The notes: a model not told the origin generated them from the letters alone. Numbered from the stretch's first letter, positions 1 to 10,861 are shown. The stretch is DNA of 64,000 bases from Periplaneta americana (GCF_040183065.1 NC_091119.1:107845763-107909762), one strand, 5' to 3'. Program-made: numbers and translations.

Positions 1-75
1 TAGAGTCGCCAAAGAAATGTAAGATATCCTACTCCTGTCATGGAGAGAACTGAAAACTTTAAGTAGTTATTTCTA

Positions 76-164
76 TTTGATGGATATGAGGAAAAGCTAT
101 GTAAAAAGTAGAGAATAAGATAATACCTACATTTTACATAGCTTTTTCTCCCGTCCATCAAAAT
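76..164. repeat. Imperfect hairpin (inverted repeat)
   Basis: The arm at 76-109 (TTTGATGGATATGAGG and onward) is repeated in inverse orientation at about 130-164, around a loop of about 20 bases. The arms share TTTGATGGA and the core AGCTATGTAAAA. It looks like a small foldback or MITE relic; no coding sequence is seen in it. Confidence 0.6.
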
Positions 165-924
165 TTTTAGTTCCCTAGATACCGTACGCATTACAGGTGA
201 GTTTACGACTAACCTACGCGCAATTAGGCCGCTCATATGAACATATTGAGCTAACTTCAAATTTTTACGCGACAAATGAATTTTATCTGAGCCCTTTATG
301 CACAGCGTTCTCTTACGTGCATTGAATTTAATGGCAAGAACTAGGCCACCAAGAAAAAGTACACACATACAGAGTGGAAGCGAAATAACATTGCAGATTG
401 AACGAGACGATAGGGTACACTTAAATGAATGGAAAAACCTATATTAGGCCTACGTTTTGTGATTAAATGTACGATTAATTAGACAATTAAGTTTGAAATT
501 TCAGCAGTCCGGCAACATCGTCGCTAAAACACTTTACTCATATACAGATGTAAGAGGTCAAAAACTCGGTGAGTCTCCGTACGTAAGTTGCGAAGCTGCC
601 AAAACTTTGCCACGCGTTCGCTTCGTGCAATGGTTTGAATTTAGGATTTTTTAAAATTAAATTTACACGAAAATCGTGCACGCCATTGAAGTACGCCAGG
701 GGAGATAAATTATTCTTTATTAGATTTCCTAACGATATGGACAAAAATCACGATCCTACTCGCAATAGTTACCAAATAAGAGATTGTTAAACACTTGGGG
801 AAAAAACATTTTTTCTGAAAAAAACTATGAACTTTCCACCAATATGATATCAGTCCAAATTTTTTTGTTACATATAACATGAGCTATTCGCTCTGAAAAT
901 CTGCTATTTCACTTCCACCCTGTA
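165..924. other. No recognised feature
   Basis: AT-rich sequence with one TAGGCCTA octamer at 445-452. I see no coding exon, RNA gene or repeat I can name. Confidence 0.5.
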
Positions 925-1262
925 TATGTATACTATACACATATTATATCATGTAGCTTTCACGGAATTAGGCCACTGTTGACCTGTTCCGATCTCAAAT
1001 CAGATATCGGGGAGTCTCTTCAATAGTCTTCCTTGGTTTCTTGTGCCTGATGGGGTGTAATTTTTAAGTAATCTAGGCAATCTATTGCGTGGCATTCTGT
1101 TCACATGTTGTAACCATCGTGCTTTATAATTTTGGATTTTGTCGTGAACTGGGTATAAGTTACTTCTAATTCTCCTAAAATGTCTGTATTTGTTTTAAAA
1201 TCATGCCAGTTACAACCTAATATTTTTCTCATATAGACTACCTCATTTCTGCTACAGAAATA
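925..1262 (-). pseudogene. Non-LTR retrotransposon (LINE) C-terminal relic
   Basis: Translated on the minus strand, this stretch reads as the extreme C-terminus of an insect LINE polyprotein. Landmarks are MRKILGCNWHDFKTNTDIL, then a basic YKARWLQHVNRMPRNRLPRL-like piece, then GTRNQGRLLKRL. The typical family ending is a helix with W-H-x-NRM followed by GRPxKR. The frame is interrupted (a stop follows the LPDI region and a frameshift precedes the HVNRM part), so it is dead. It ends just before the SINE at 1297. The family is inferred from the motif pattern only. Confidence 0.65.
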
Positions 1263-1296
1263 TATAATACATATCCTTATTTAAAAAAAGCAAACG

Positions 1297-1558
1297 TCCA
1301 CACCTGTGGAGTAACGGTCAGCGCGTCTGGCTGCGAAACCAGGTGGCCCGGGTTCGAATCCCGGTCGGGGCAAGTTACCTGGTTGAGGTTTTTTCCGGGG
1401 TTTTCCCTCAACCCAATACGAGCAAATGCTGGGTAACTTTCGGTGCTGGACCCCGGACTCATTTCACCGGCATTATCACCATCATATCATTCAGACGCTA
1501 AATAACCTAGATGTTGATACAGCGTCGTAAAATAACCCAATAAAATAATAAAATAAAG
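1297..1558 (+). mobile_element. tRNA-derived SINE, family A
   Basis: The head looks like a tRNA gene with an internal RNA polymerase III promoter: A-box-like GTGGAGTAACGGTCA near 1306 and B box GGTTCGAATCC at 1351-1361. A body follows that recurs at 9711-9963, 28988-29216 and 52399-52575. The tail is GTTGATACAGCGTCGTAAAA followed by an AATAA-rich 3' end. SINEs of this type are copied by LINE enzymes. Short reading frames across it are not genes. Confidence 0.9.
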
Positions 1559-1730
1559 CAGACAATGATTGAGGAATTCTATATTCTAAAATTTAGAAAA
1601 TTGCAATAAACACAACTAGTCAAGTGGCTGTGATGTGTAGAGCGCGCTGTTTTGTGATTCACCACGTAGGCCTAATCTGGTAGCGTGCCTCCTCTGGAGT
1701 TATGGAGAAGAGGAAGAAAAATTGAAATTA

Positions 1731-1876
1731 TGGTTTATTTAACGACGCTCGCAACTGCGAGGTTATATTAGCGTTGCCGGTATGCACACTTAAATGCCAT
1801 CGACCTGGGCCGGGATCGAACCCGCAATCTCGAGCATAGAAGGCGAGCGCTATATCAACTACTCTACCGAAGCCGA
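1731..1876 (-). mobile_element. tRNA-derived SINE, family C
   Basis: On the minus strand the head starts near 1876 (GTCGGCTTCGGTAGAGTAG, A-box-like), followed by B box GGGTTCGATCCCGG near 1810. The tail at 1731-1760 reads GAGCGTCGTTAAATAAACC. The tail is nearly the same as in families A and B although the head differs. Confidence 0.8.
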
Positions 1877-2494
1877 CAAAAGAAGAAAAAGATGCTGGGG
1901 TGAATTCTTAAAGGTGCATATGGGGATAAATAGTTATTTATGTAGCCACCCTTTCAGACTGAAGTGTTAACGAGATGATCATACAGTAAAAAGGGCGCAA
2001 ACAAGGAATTATAAAGACAGCACTCAGAGAAGATGTCTCAAAACGTACAACATTTCAAGCGAGGTATCAGACATCGAACATTATTATTCTTCCGGTTAGA
2101 AATTTTCAGCTAAATAATAGAACTCTGGCTGTGTATCTTATTGTCGCAAAAATAGTTTCATTCTATGCCGTTGGTAGCTCTGGAGAATCCAAGCATCTGC
2201 CTGGAGACGCCCGGATTAGAAACACGTGTTATCGCTCCATCCAAAGTAACACAAGCCACAGTAGTTTTCCACAGAATCGGCTGCCAGACTAGGATCTCGC
2301 TTTTTGTTCTATTCTGAAGCCACAAGAATTTAAAGGACAAAAAAAAAAAATGGATGTCGATATCAACATCCGACACAAATTAAATGTCTGTCTATTCAGA
2401 AATCATGAAAATGCTTGTATAATCTGGGGAAGTTAACGTTGCGAATGATTACATATCGATCGTTATTACTTCAGAATAGTACATTATGCAACGA
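1877..2494. other. No recognised feature
   Basis: No exon, RNA gene or known repeat is recognised; an A-run of ten lies near 2341. Confidence 0.45.
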
Positions 2495-2596
2495 GCCTAT
2501 AATGATAGTAATTAAGACGCGAGTATGTTTGTTTATGAAACGAGCGCAAGCGAGTTTCATAATTTTCATACGAACGTCTTAATTACCATTATAGGC
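2495..2596. repeat. Palindromic element, about 100 bp
   Basis: The left end GCCTATAATGATAGTAATT is mirrored by AATTACCATTATAGGC at the right end, and AAGACG...CGTCTT continues the pairing. The centre contains a second small stem GAAAC...GTTTC. It fits a MITE-like foldback element. Confidence 0.65.
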
Positions 2597-3790
2597 AAGT
2601 TTCATACGACTTCTTATGCGTGACCATATTTCTAACTTGAAATTATTCAGAAGTATTCATTTTATTCGTATCTGACTGAAGAGCGGAAGTGACCTTGTGC
2701 ATAGCTCGTAAATTGTGAGATGTGCGCAGACGCGAAAGTACTGATTTTTTTCCGAGGAACAATAATGTCATTGACCTTGATATAATCTAGAACTAATTTT
2801 GATATAACCTGGAAATTGATTTAGAATTGAAAAACGAGATGACAAATTGAATTTATTTGAATATTATTTACAATTAACGCTAATTATTATATTAACAGAA
2901 CATAACCTTCTGCGACAGTATTGGATTTCCAGCCTCCGTGACGTTTCCCTCGTTGTCTCTCGATTGCATATCTGAGAATAATCGAAAACCTGAACTTTAA
3001 TGAATAGGTGTACTTTAATGACATGCATTAAAGGACTGATACCAGGTGTATAATTACTACATTTCGGCATGGTCGAGCATAAAAATAGTTATTTTATTAC
3101 ATATGTATATCCATAATAGCATTTATTAGAACTTAAACTGTAAATACAGATTGTCCAACAGCTAATTACATGTTCTCTTATTTTATATTTCCACAGAAAT
3201 TAAAACTTTGTAATCATACTTTCAAACAATCAATAATTACTTAAACATAGTAAATCAGAAATGGCACGTATAATACAAGACTTTTAAAGTTATTGTTTCA
3301 CATATTTCCTCGGCTGAACTGCATTATTAGGGAAATTTATGTATTGAAACCGTGCTGAGTGGACAATCCTGACCTATCTGTTACGTCATGTCACGGACAA
3401 GAAAGCCTTGTTCACGGCGAAAGATTCATGTACGCGCTTTCCAGATGCCCGAGTAACCATGGTGATAAGAAAAAGACGATCATGGAACTCAAGTGGGCCA
3501 ATAACGCAACGATGTGCCGACCTTGCTGTGATCTATTATTTTTTCTTGCTGATTTGCTTCCTTATGAGGATAACACAAGGGTAGCTTTGTACTGTTTGAC
3601 GTCAGCTATGAGCTAACGGGAGAGTGATCTGAACACCAAACTGATTCGCAGACAGGTACTTCTTAATCTTAAGACGCCATTAAACCCCAAACACAATTTA
3701 CACTTTACAGTCATATATTATGGAAATTGCGAACTACTCGAATGAAATCTGTTATACATCTTGATTACACAACTTTTAACACTATATCAC
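2597..3790. other. No recognised feature
   Basis: AT-rich non-coding sequence. An open frame at 3359-3616 on the plus strand (85 codons) matches no family I know and shows no splice or promoter context, so I do not call it. Confidence 0.4.
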
Positions 3791-3925
3791 TTTGGAAAAC
3801 GTATTCACGTCTTAAATTTTATGTTACCTTGTTAACAGCAACCAGCAACAACCAGTTCTGATGATGGCCAATAGCAGGGCGAAACATGTTGACAAGGTAA
3901 CATAAAATTTAACACGTGAAAGACA
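3791..3925. repeat. Long inverted repeat with Penelope/hammerhead-like centre
   Basis: The left arm at 3791-3836 (GGAAAACGT, then TTAAATTTTATGTTACCTTG) pairs with a right arm beginning at 3888 (CAAGGTAACATAAAATTTAA) and resuming at 4608 (ACACGTTTTCC) after a mariner insertion. The loop holds CTGATGA at 3858-3864 and GAAAC at 3881-3885, the two conserved core strings of hammerhead ribozymes as found in terminal repeats of Penelope-like retroelements. The expected stem II right after CTGATGA does not pair properly, so a working ribozyme is doubtful. Confidence 0.5.
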
Positions 3926-3927
3926 TA

Positions 3928-4605
3928 CAGGGTGCGTCAGAAAGAACGGATGGATTTCACATGGCAAGAAAATTGTAAAGATTCATCAAATCAAAAATTT
4001 ATTGTTATCAACATATTCACCAATACATGCAGTTTATTTATGGAAAACAACATTATCCATATGATATCCTTGGCTTTCAATACAGGCATCGAGGCGTTTT
4101 CTGATGTTCGCCATCACTTTCACAGTCATAGCTGGTGCAATTGCCACGATTTCTTCACGAATCGCTGTCTTCAGTTCGTCCAGTGTATGTGATCTATGTT
4201 TACAAACTTACGCCTTCAAATGGTCCCAAAGAAAGAAGTCGCACGGCGCGAGATCTTACCGTAGCCTCGGACAATCTCAGTGCAATAGAATTTCGTCCAG
4301 GTGATTTCTTCTTTAATGTTGAACCTGTGATACGAAATGAAGCCACCCACCGCAAAATTGTATTCCGAGTTGGAATCCTAGCGTGACATCCGATGTCGAA
4401 ATGAGTCCTGAGTGGGGATCACAGACTCTTCATTTTTCAAAAATGTCTCTACGATTAAAGCACGTTGTACACCAGACCAACACCATATTCTCAACTGAAA
4501 CTGCATTCTATGGCTGACCCAACAGTCGTGGTCCCCCTCACTATATCTCTCTCCTCGTTGCGTATCGATAGTTTGAAATCCATCCGTTCTTTCTGACGCA
4601 CCCTT
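3928..4605 (-). mobile_element. Internally deleted mariner-like DNA transposon
   Basis: Terminal inverted repeats of about 30 bp (AGGGTGCGTCAGAAAGAACG and onward at 3929, the inverse ending at 4604) are flanked by TA at 3926-3927 and 4606-4607, the usual Tc1/mariner target duplication. The inside holds only the first and last parts of a transposase on the minus strand. At 678 bp it is about half the length expected of an autonomous element. It is inserted in the right arm of the inverted repeat at 3791-3925. Confidence 0.9.
4034..4480 (-). pseudogene. Mariner-family transposase, fused N- and C-terminal pieces
   Basis: On the minus strand the helix-turn-helix part (ALIVETFLKNEESVI, then TRNTILRWVASFRITGS) at about 4480-4275 joins a C-terminal DDE piece: APCDFFLWDHLKA, a stop, then LDELKTAIREEIVAIAPAM and RKRLDACIESQGYHMDNVV, ending at the stop codon at 4034-4036. 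Most of the catalytic domain is missing, and there is an in-frame stop after HLKA as well as a frameshift. Mariner transposases cut and paste DNA through a DDD/DDE site; this copy cannot make one. Confidence 0.85.
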
Positions 4606-4622
4606 TATAACACGTTTTCCAA

Positions 4623-5221
4623 AATCTGTTATACTGTGTAGAGTTCATTTAGGTTATATCTTGGGGTCGAACCCCTGTACTTTTCATAAGATACCATCGT
4701 AAGGCGTTTAAGCGTCGATTGAATCTTCAAAACATACTTTTTGGAACTGGTGAATGTAACAAAATTATTAATTTGATTCAATTGGTTGGGCCACAGGCCA
4801 AAAACACAACTACGTACTTAAATCTCATACCCGCCATTTAAAAATAAAATTCATTACAGTGAGTCACATAAATTGCCTGTGATATAAGAGGCAATAGGGG
4901 TCATGAATAACTGATTCAAATTAGTCAAAATAATGTAACAGTATAAGACTGCACAGCACGTCACCAAACATGAATTAGGAAGTTGAGTTTGTGAAACCAT
5001 TAGTAACCTTATAACATCGATAAGTGATTTTATTAACACAATCGAATGAGAAGATCGTTAAACTAAATGATCTGAATAAGGGGATCGAGTCGAACGAGTG
5101 AATGCAAAAGAGAGATAGGAGTTCGATCCCCGGCAAAAGCTGTCCTGTCAGAATAATAAATAGAATACGACTCTTTCTTAGAATTTTATTCTTTACCGGA
5201 CTGAGTTACGATTGACCATCA
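4623..5221. other. No recognised feature
   Basis: Nothing is recognised. TCGATCCCCGGC near 5132 resembles a B box, but there is no tRNA-like head around it. Confidence 0.4.
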
Positions 5222-6300
5222 GCCGAATAAATATAAAACAAAAAGAGAAGTAAGAAAGGCGAGAAGCAGGAGGAGGAGAAGGAGACCAATAAAATCAGGG
5301 CATAGATAAGGCAAATGGAAGAAGGAAAAGAAAGGATAAGAAAAGAACAAGAAGCAAAAAAGGAGGAAATTGAAGAGAAAGAAGCAAATAATGAACAAGA
5401 ACAAAGGGAGGAGGAAAAAGGGAAAGCAAGAAGACAAGAACAAGAAGAAAAGAAAATAAGAGCAGGGAATTGGGAAGAAGGAAAACTAGAACACGAGCAA
5501 GAACAAAGAGGAGGAAAAAAAGAAGACAAAAACAAGAATAAGAAGCAAAGAAAAGAAAAGAAGGCAATTAGAAAAAAAACAAGAATATGAACAAGAATAA
5601 AGATAAGGAGGAAAATAGGAAAAGAGAAGGCAGGAATAAGAATTAAAGAAAAGGAAATTGGAAAGAAAAGAACACAACAAGAACAAAGAGGAGGCGAAAA
5701 AAAGAGAAAAGGAAGAACACAAGAACAAGTAAAGAAAAGAAAAGAGAAGAAAAGGAGGTAATTGGAAAGAAAAAAACACGAATATGAACAAGAACATAGA
5801 GAAGGAGGAATAAAGAGGAAAAGAAGAAGACAAGAACAAAAAGTAAAAAAAGAAAAGGAGGTAATTGGAAAGAAAAGAAGATGAACAAGAACAAAGGGAA
5901 GGAGGAAAAAAAGAGGAAAAGAAGAAGACAAGAACAAGAAGTAAAGAAAAGAAGGATATTAATAATTGCAGAAACAAGAACAAAAGGAAGAAATAGAAAA
6001 GTAAAAACAAGAAAAGGAAAAAGGAGGAGGAGGGAAAGAGCTTGCGGAGAAAAATGGGACGAGGAAAACAAGATAACGAAAGAAGAATAAGAATCGAAGA
6101 AGGAAAAGGAAAATATAAGACGACAAACAGGAACAAAAGTAACAAGGAAAATGTGAAGGCAGGGAAAAAGAAACAGAAGAAGAAGAAAAAGAAAACGTCA
6201 AAGGCGGAAAGAAAAACAACAATACTGATAGTGACAACGAAGGTAGGAAGAAGAGGATAAGAAGAAAGGAGAGGCAGAGGTGAAAGGACGTGGTAAAAGA
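5222..6300 (+). repeat. 1.1 kb purine-rich tract with degenerate ~100-bp tandem repeats
   Basis: The plus strand is almost only A and G. Landmarks AATTGGAAAGAAAAGAA and GAACAAGAACAAAG recur at roughly 100-bp spacing at least five times (near 5465, 5655, 5760 and 5860). Both strands show long open frames as a result: Lys/Glu-rich on the plus strand, Phe/Leu/Ser-rich on the minus strand. The openness follows from the lack of T on one strand, and no domain is visible, so I call it a diverged minisatellite, not a gene. Confidence 0.8.
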
Positions 6301-7459
6301 AAAAAAAGCACGTTCTTCTGCTCATTGTCATTTCATAGAGTTTAGACAACAGTGTCGTGCAATGTGCGCACATGAGAGAGGCAACCTAGACATTACAAAC
6401 TTCGGGAGCGGATCCAGACTCTAAACGGGGACGCTTAATATTCATCCGTCACTAAATCAACGCTGCGCGGTGTTCGGCGGGGAAGAAAGGGGATGAAGAG
6501 AAATCATATGGTTCCCCGTGAGAGGGTAGAATCCGCTCTTGCTGCCTATAAATATGAAAAACTAATTGCAAGATCTGTGCTAAAATCTTTAAACGGTTAA
6601 ATTGGTTAAAACATGAAGAGGTGGAAGTGGAGCACAGCGAATATTTTTATAACAAGGTGGAACAAACACGACAGACCTCCTCCTGCAGAGCGAACATCAT
6701 CGGCGAATATCGAACTTCGTCATACTCGACAAAAGTGAACCGAACATAGCGTTTGTAATGCACAACGCTATTAGACAGCCCAGCAGTTCAACAAAGAACC
6801 ATCTGCCTTCAAGGTACTTGCGTACGGTACTCCGTTCATCACAGTTAACGTGATATATTTTTAAATTCATTCTAAATATTCTAAATTTCTAAATCAGTGA
6901 TTAAGACATTAAACGAACTAGCTAAGACGATGGTTCCAGATATTTTGACTCTTATCTCGTTCTAAGATCGATATGTGAAACTTGGCAACGTTGTAGTACT
7001 CTCACAATTCCGTGATCAACCCCCAACTCATTACTCAACCATCAAACACGCAACCCTTAGCGTCGGGGAAACCCCCTCCGTCAACTGTGACGACAATTCA
7101 TGAGCGTCCCGAAATCACTATTGATGGCCGTAAAACACCGCTAAGACCTTGCCCTTTTGTCTTACATGTTACAAAACAATGGACTTCATGAGAGTTTCGT
7201 TATTTTCTAAAACACGAACGTCTAACAGAACTTCACGACACGAGTTTCTGACTGAAGTCGTGCTCTTTTTTTTTTTTTTCGAGAAGAAGAAAAGGCTTGG
7301 CAATTGTGGAATTATATCCGAACAGACTTTTTTTTTTTTACATAATAACGAACACTCAATTGCTTATCATTGGCCCAAGCTTCAGTCACTAGGAATAACG
7401 TGCCATAATGCGTCTTTGCCGTCAAATGTTGATTTCTGTGTACCATGGGAAGTGAATAT
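6301..7459. other. No recognised gene
   Basis: Includes a less AT-rich part (6400-6560) and a TATA-like CTATAAATATG near 6546, but no exon that I recognise follows. T-runs lie at 7267-7281 and 7328-7340. Confidence 0.35.
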
Positions 7460-7599
7460 TAGAGGTTTGCAAGGGCCGAAATTCTTAGGCCCGGCCCGAT
7501 CTTAACCACACTCGAACCCGACCAGGAACGCGAGATTAGCTCATACTGTAATTATCGCCCGAGTCCGACCCGAAACCCGAGATTAGTTTAGAAAGACAC

Positions 7600-8892
7600 G
7601 AAGTACAGAATCAAAACATCTTAATTGAGAAATTAGACTTACAGTATTAGGAATCAAAGGTAATGCTTTAAACTTAATAAAATCATATCTTAACGACAGA
7701 ATTCAAATAACGAAAATTGACAATTATTCAAGTGAACCTTTAACTATTAATATAGGTGTTCCCCAAGGCACAGTTCTAGGCCCTATTCTATTTTTAATAT
7801 ATATTAATGACTTATTAAAAATTGACTTACAACAATACAATGGTGTCCACTATTCTGATTCAGATGACAGAGTTTTACTTTTTGGTGGAAAAACCTGGCA
7901 TGATGCATATAATAATTCAAATAATGGACTTAAATTAATAAAAAAATGGTTTGACATAAATTACCTTTCTATCAACGAAAATAAAACCATCATTACTCCA
8001 TTCTCATTATCTGAAAAATGTAACAAACCTCCTACATTTATATTAAGTATTAAATTACATAATTCTGATTGTTGTCTTATACAGTGTAAATGTCCGATTA
8101 TTAAAGAGTCCTCTGAAGTTAAGTATTTAGGCATAATTTTCGATAATCATTTAAAATGGAACCAACACATTAATTACCTTTGTAATAAATTACGTAAAAT
8201 AGTATATTATTTTGTTTTATTGAGGAATTACTTGTCAATAAGTTTATTACGCACAATATATTTAACTTTATTTCAATCGGTAATTATGTATGGAATTATA
8301 GGATGGGGTAGCTCATTTAAATCCAGTTTTAATCCACTTTATTTATTACAGAAGAAAATAATTAAAATATGTCTTCATAAACCTATTGATTTTCCATCTC
8401 AAAATTTGTTTATAGACTTTAATATACTTAACGTAAGACAAATTTATTATATTGTATTAATAAAATTCATACATAAAAATCGAAATAATTTTGAATTATA
8501 TTCTTATAGTTATGAAACAAAAGGTATGAATTCTTTAAGACTGTTTGAACCAAAATGCAACACTGTTACAGTATTTAATCATAGTAGTAACTTAGGCCCA
8601 AGAATATATAACAAATTTATATTTAAATGTCCTAATCTTGTCAATTCTAATCGTTCTAGTATTAAATATAAAAAGTTATGTATGGATTTTATAAAAATTG
8701 AAAAATTGTAAATTTAAATTTATATACTATAATTATTAATTATAATTGTATTGTATAATTATTAATTTAAATTCAGGAATCCGCCCCTGAGCACGAGTTC
8801 TACTCTTTCAGGGGAGAGCTAAAGTTTCTCTGTATATTTTATAATTTATGTTACAATTATTAGAAAAATAATAAATAAATAAATAAATAAAA
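7600..8892 (+). mobile_element. 5'-truncated LINE with (TAAA)n tail
   Basis: It contains a reverse transcriptase C-terminal half (7629-8711), a 3' untranslated part with GAATCCGCCCCTGAGCACGA near 8780 and CTTTCAGGGGAGAG near 8806, and ends in AATAAATAAATAAATAAA at 8868-8891. The left boundary is uncertain and no clear target duplication was found. It is 5'-truncated, as is common after aborted target-primed reverse transcription. Confidence 0.8.
7629..8711 (+). pseudogene. LINE reverse transcriptase, C-terminal half
   Basis: A frame of 360 codons is open from the TGA at 7626 to the TAA at 8709-8711 without an ATG. It reads LGIKGNALNLIKSYL, then GVPQGTVLGPILFLIYINDL (RT palm motif), YSDSDDRVLLF at the catalytic site, EVKYLGIIFDNHLKW, and a C-terminal tail with LGPRIYNKF. 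Non-LTR RTs carry (F/Y)xDD, usually YADD or ADDT; here the alanine and threonine are Ser and Arg, although both catalytic aspartates remain. The RT start, the endonuclease and ORF1 are missing. The long open frame suggests a fairly young insertion or chance survival. Confidence 0.85.
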
Positions 8893-9612
8893 CAGTGGAC
8901 GTAGAAACAAAATTTGCTACGTACTTAAAAGTATTTTTTTTGCTATTGTAAGCAGACTAGCAGATAAAGCAGAGGGCACAGGGGCCAGGAACACCTGCGA
9001 GGGATTCTCACTCCAGTACGAGTATGAGAAAGAATAATCTCCCTGTCTCCCAGGTAAAACAAATAATCAATGTTCTGGCAGAGTAGAGATGAGACAAATG
9101 CCATTGCGAAATACGAAGTCGGACTAAACAGTAATTCACGATACCGATAGTCTCTACCCTGGATGGGTGTCGGGTGGACATCTAACGTGCATGCATTAAA
9201 ATTTTAGTATTATTTTTTCTAATCAGTACATAATTCGCTGAAAAAATCACTTGCGTTTCTTTAAGGCCCGAGCCCGGTCAGAATCCGACAAGCATAAATG
9301 AATTTCAAGCCGAGCCCGTGCAGAGCTCTAGAGAACACACCGATACACACTGCACCAGATTAGAACGATGATGCCTAAGGGAGCAGTTATGGGATGCGAC
9401 AAGGCAAACGGAAGTACGCCGCGGAAACTTGCCATCAAGAAGTCTTTGTTCATCACAAATTCCATTCTCCATCTCTATCGGTCCCACTAGCTATCCGACA
9501 TCTTGTAAACAATACAAGTTGCAATAGATAAGCACGACATTTAACTCAGCCCTACACGTATGTTTAATGATAGACAACAAAGGAATTACAGCCTTCACAC
9601 GTTCATAATACA

Positions 9613-9614
9613 TC

Positions 9615-9699
<85 letters not shown>

Positions 9700-9700
9700 T
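9613..9700. repeat. (AAT)n then (ATT)n microsatellite
   Basis: About 17 AAT units switch near 9664 into ATT units, giving a simple-sequence palindrome directly before the tail of the SINE at 9711. Confidence 0.95.
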
Positions 9701-9710
9701 TATTTATTTT

Positions 9711-9962
9711 TATTTTATTGGGTTATTTTACTACGCTGTATCAACATCTAGGTTATTTAGCGTCTGAATGAAATGAAGGTGATAATGCCGGTGAAATGAG
9801 TCCGGGGTCCAGCACCGAAAGTTACCCAGCATTTGCTCGTATTGGGTTGAAGGAAAACCCCAGAAAAAATCTCAACCAGGTAACTTGCCCCGACCGGGAT
9901 TCGAACCCGGGCCACCTGGTTTCACGGCCATACGCGCTGACCGTTACTCCACAGGTGTGGAC

Positions 9963-9963
<1 letters not shown>
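9711..9963 (-). mobile_element. tRNA-derived SINE, family A
   Basis: Same element as at 1297-1558 in opposite orientation, closely similar over the whole length. The B box GGATTCGAACC lies on the inverse strand near 9900 and the head ends with CCACAGGTGTGG at 9949-9960. AAT repeats border both ends. Confidence 0.92.

Positions 9964-10021
<58 letters not shown>
9964..10021. repeat. (AAT)n microsatellite
   Basis: About 19 AAT units between the head of the family A SINE and the composite block at 10022. Confidence 0.95.
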
Positions 10022-10022
<1 letters not shown>

Positions 10023-10240
10023 GCTAGTTGGAATTTCCCGGTCTCCGATTGGGTCAAAAACTCTGACAGAACTGATATTTAACCCTTGCGGTGAATTTCG
10101 GTGAAGTCCGAAGAGCCTGATTAGTCAAATCCACTCCTCTAATCTCCACGCAGGGGCCACCTGGGATCTTTTAAGATGCGAAAGAGAGAGTGGTGTGTGG
10201 AAAGCAACGGGATGCTACCGCATTTATCTTCCCCAAGAAA
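10022..10240 (+). repeat. Composite repeat block R, copy 1
   Basis: A roughly 215-bp unit with landmarks TTTCCCGGTCTCCGATTGGG, TTTAACCCTTGCGGTGAATT, GATCTTTTAAGATGCGAAAG and CCGCATTTATCTTCCCC. It recurs at 11931-12150 with about 90% identity by eye. In both places it directly precedes the end of the same LINE family. No tRNA-like head is seen. Confidence 0.8.
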
Positions 10241-10821
10241 ACCGTATTAAATAAGGTAGTAGAGCAAGTGAACAGCTTCAAATACTTTGCGTGTATAATT
10301 ATACTACAGTATAAGCAGTAATATAAGCTGCTGCCAGGAAGTCAAAAGGAGAATTTAGCAACGACAAATGAAGCTTTTAATATAAAAAGGAACATCATCT
10401 GCAGACCTCTGGAAAAAGAAATAAGGAAGTGGCTTTGTGTGGAGTGTAACATTGTATGGGGAAGAAACATGGACATTACGACGAAGTGAAGAGAAGCAAA
10501 TTTAAACCCTTGAAATATGGAAATGCAGAAGAATGGAGCGTGTGAAATGGACAGAATAAGAAACGAAGCTGTGATGGAAAGAGTGGGTGAAGAAAGAATT
10601 ATGCTGAAACTGATCAGAAAGAGAAAAAGGAATTGGTTGGGTCACTGACTGAGAAGAAACTCCTACTGAAGGATGCAATGGAAGGAATGGTGAACGGAAG
10701 AAGAGTTCGGGGCAGAAGAAGGTATCAGACGATAGATGACTTTAAGATATATGGATCATATGAGGAAACTAAGAGGGAGGCAGAAAATAGGAAAGATTGG
10801 AGAATGCTGAGTTTGCAGTGA
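10241..10821 (+). pseudogene. LINE C-terminal region, broken
   Basis: The translation shows VEQVNSFKYF, SCCQEVKRRI-like, [72 protein letters not shown] and ENRKDWRMLSLQ, in more than one frame. This is the region after the RT catalytic core and the C-terminal end of a common insect LINE. Several frameshifts and stops are present. A (TAA)n tail follows at 10862-10905. The same ending occurs at 12165-12382 and, more degraded, at 44700-44850, and the window ends inside a likely RT of this kind at 63923. Confidence 0.85.
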
Positions 10822-10861
10822 AAGTGTGAAATAACTGCCATTGGGCAGAACACTCATGTAT

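Larger units (their letters stand above)
7460..9330. mobile_element. Possible hAT-like element split by a LINE
   Basis: The left end TAGAGGTTTGCAAGGGC (7460) resembles the inverse of the right end ending at 9330 (TAGAGCTCTGCACGGGC on the minus strand). Both flanks are rich in GGCCCGGCCCGA/CCCGAGCCCGG-type motifs (7488-7590 and 9264-9320), and the LINE at about 7600-8892 sits between them. No target duplication is convincing, so the call is tentative. Confidence 0.4.

Noticed and set aside
3359..3616. Small protein gene (85 codons)
   Set aside because: No family resemblance, no splice or promoter context, ordinary length for chance in 64 kb.
3858..3885. Functional hammerhead ribozyme
   Set aside because: Core strings are present, but stem II does not pair next to CTGATGA and stem I is not seen; kept only as a lead.
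5206..6373. Long open frames up to about 295 codons on both strands
   Set aside because: They arise because one strand nearly lacks T; the residues are low-complexity and no domain or splice pattern supports a gene.
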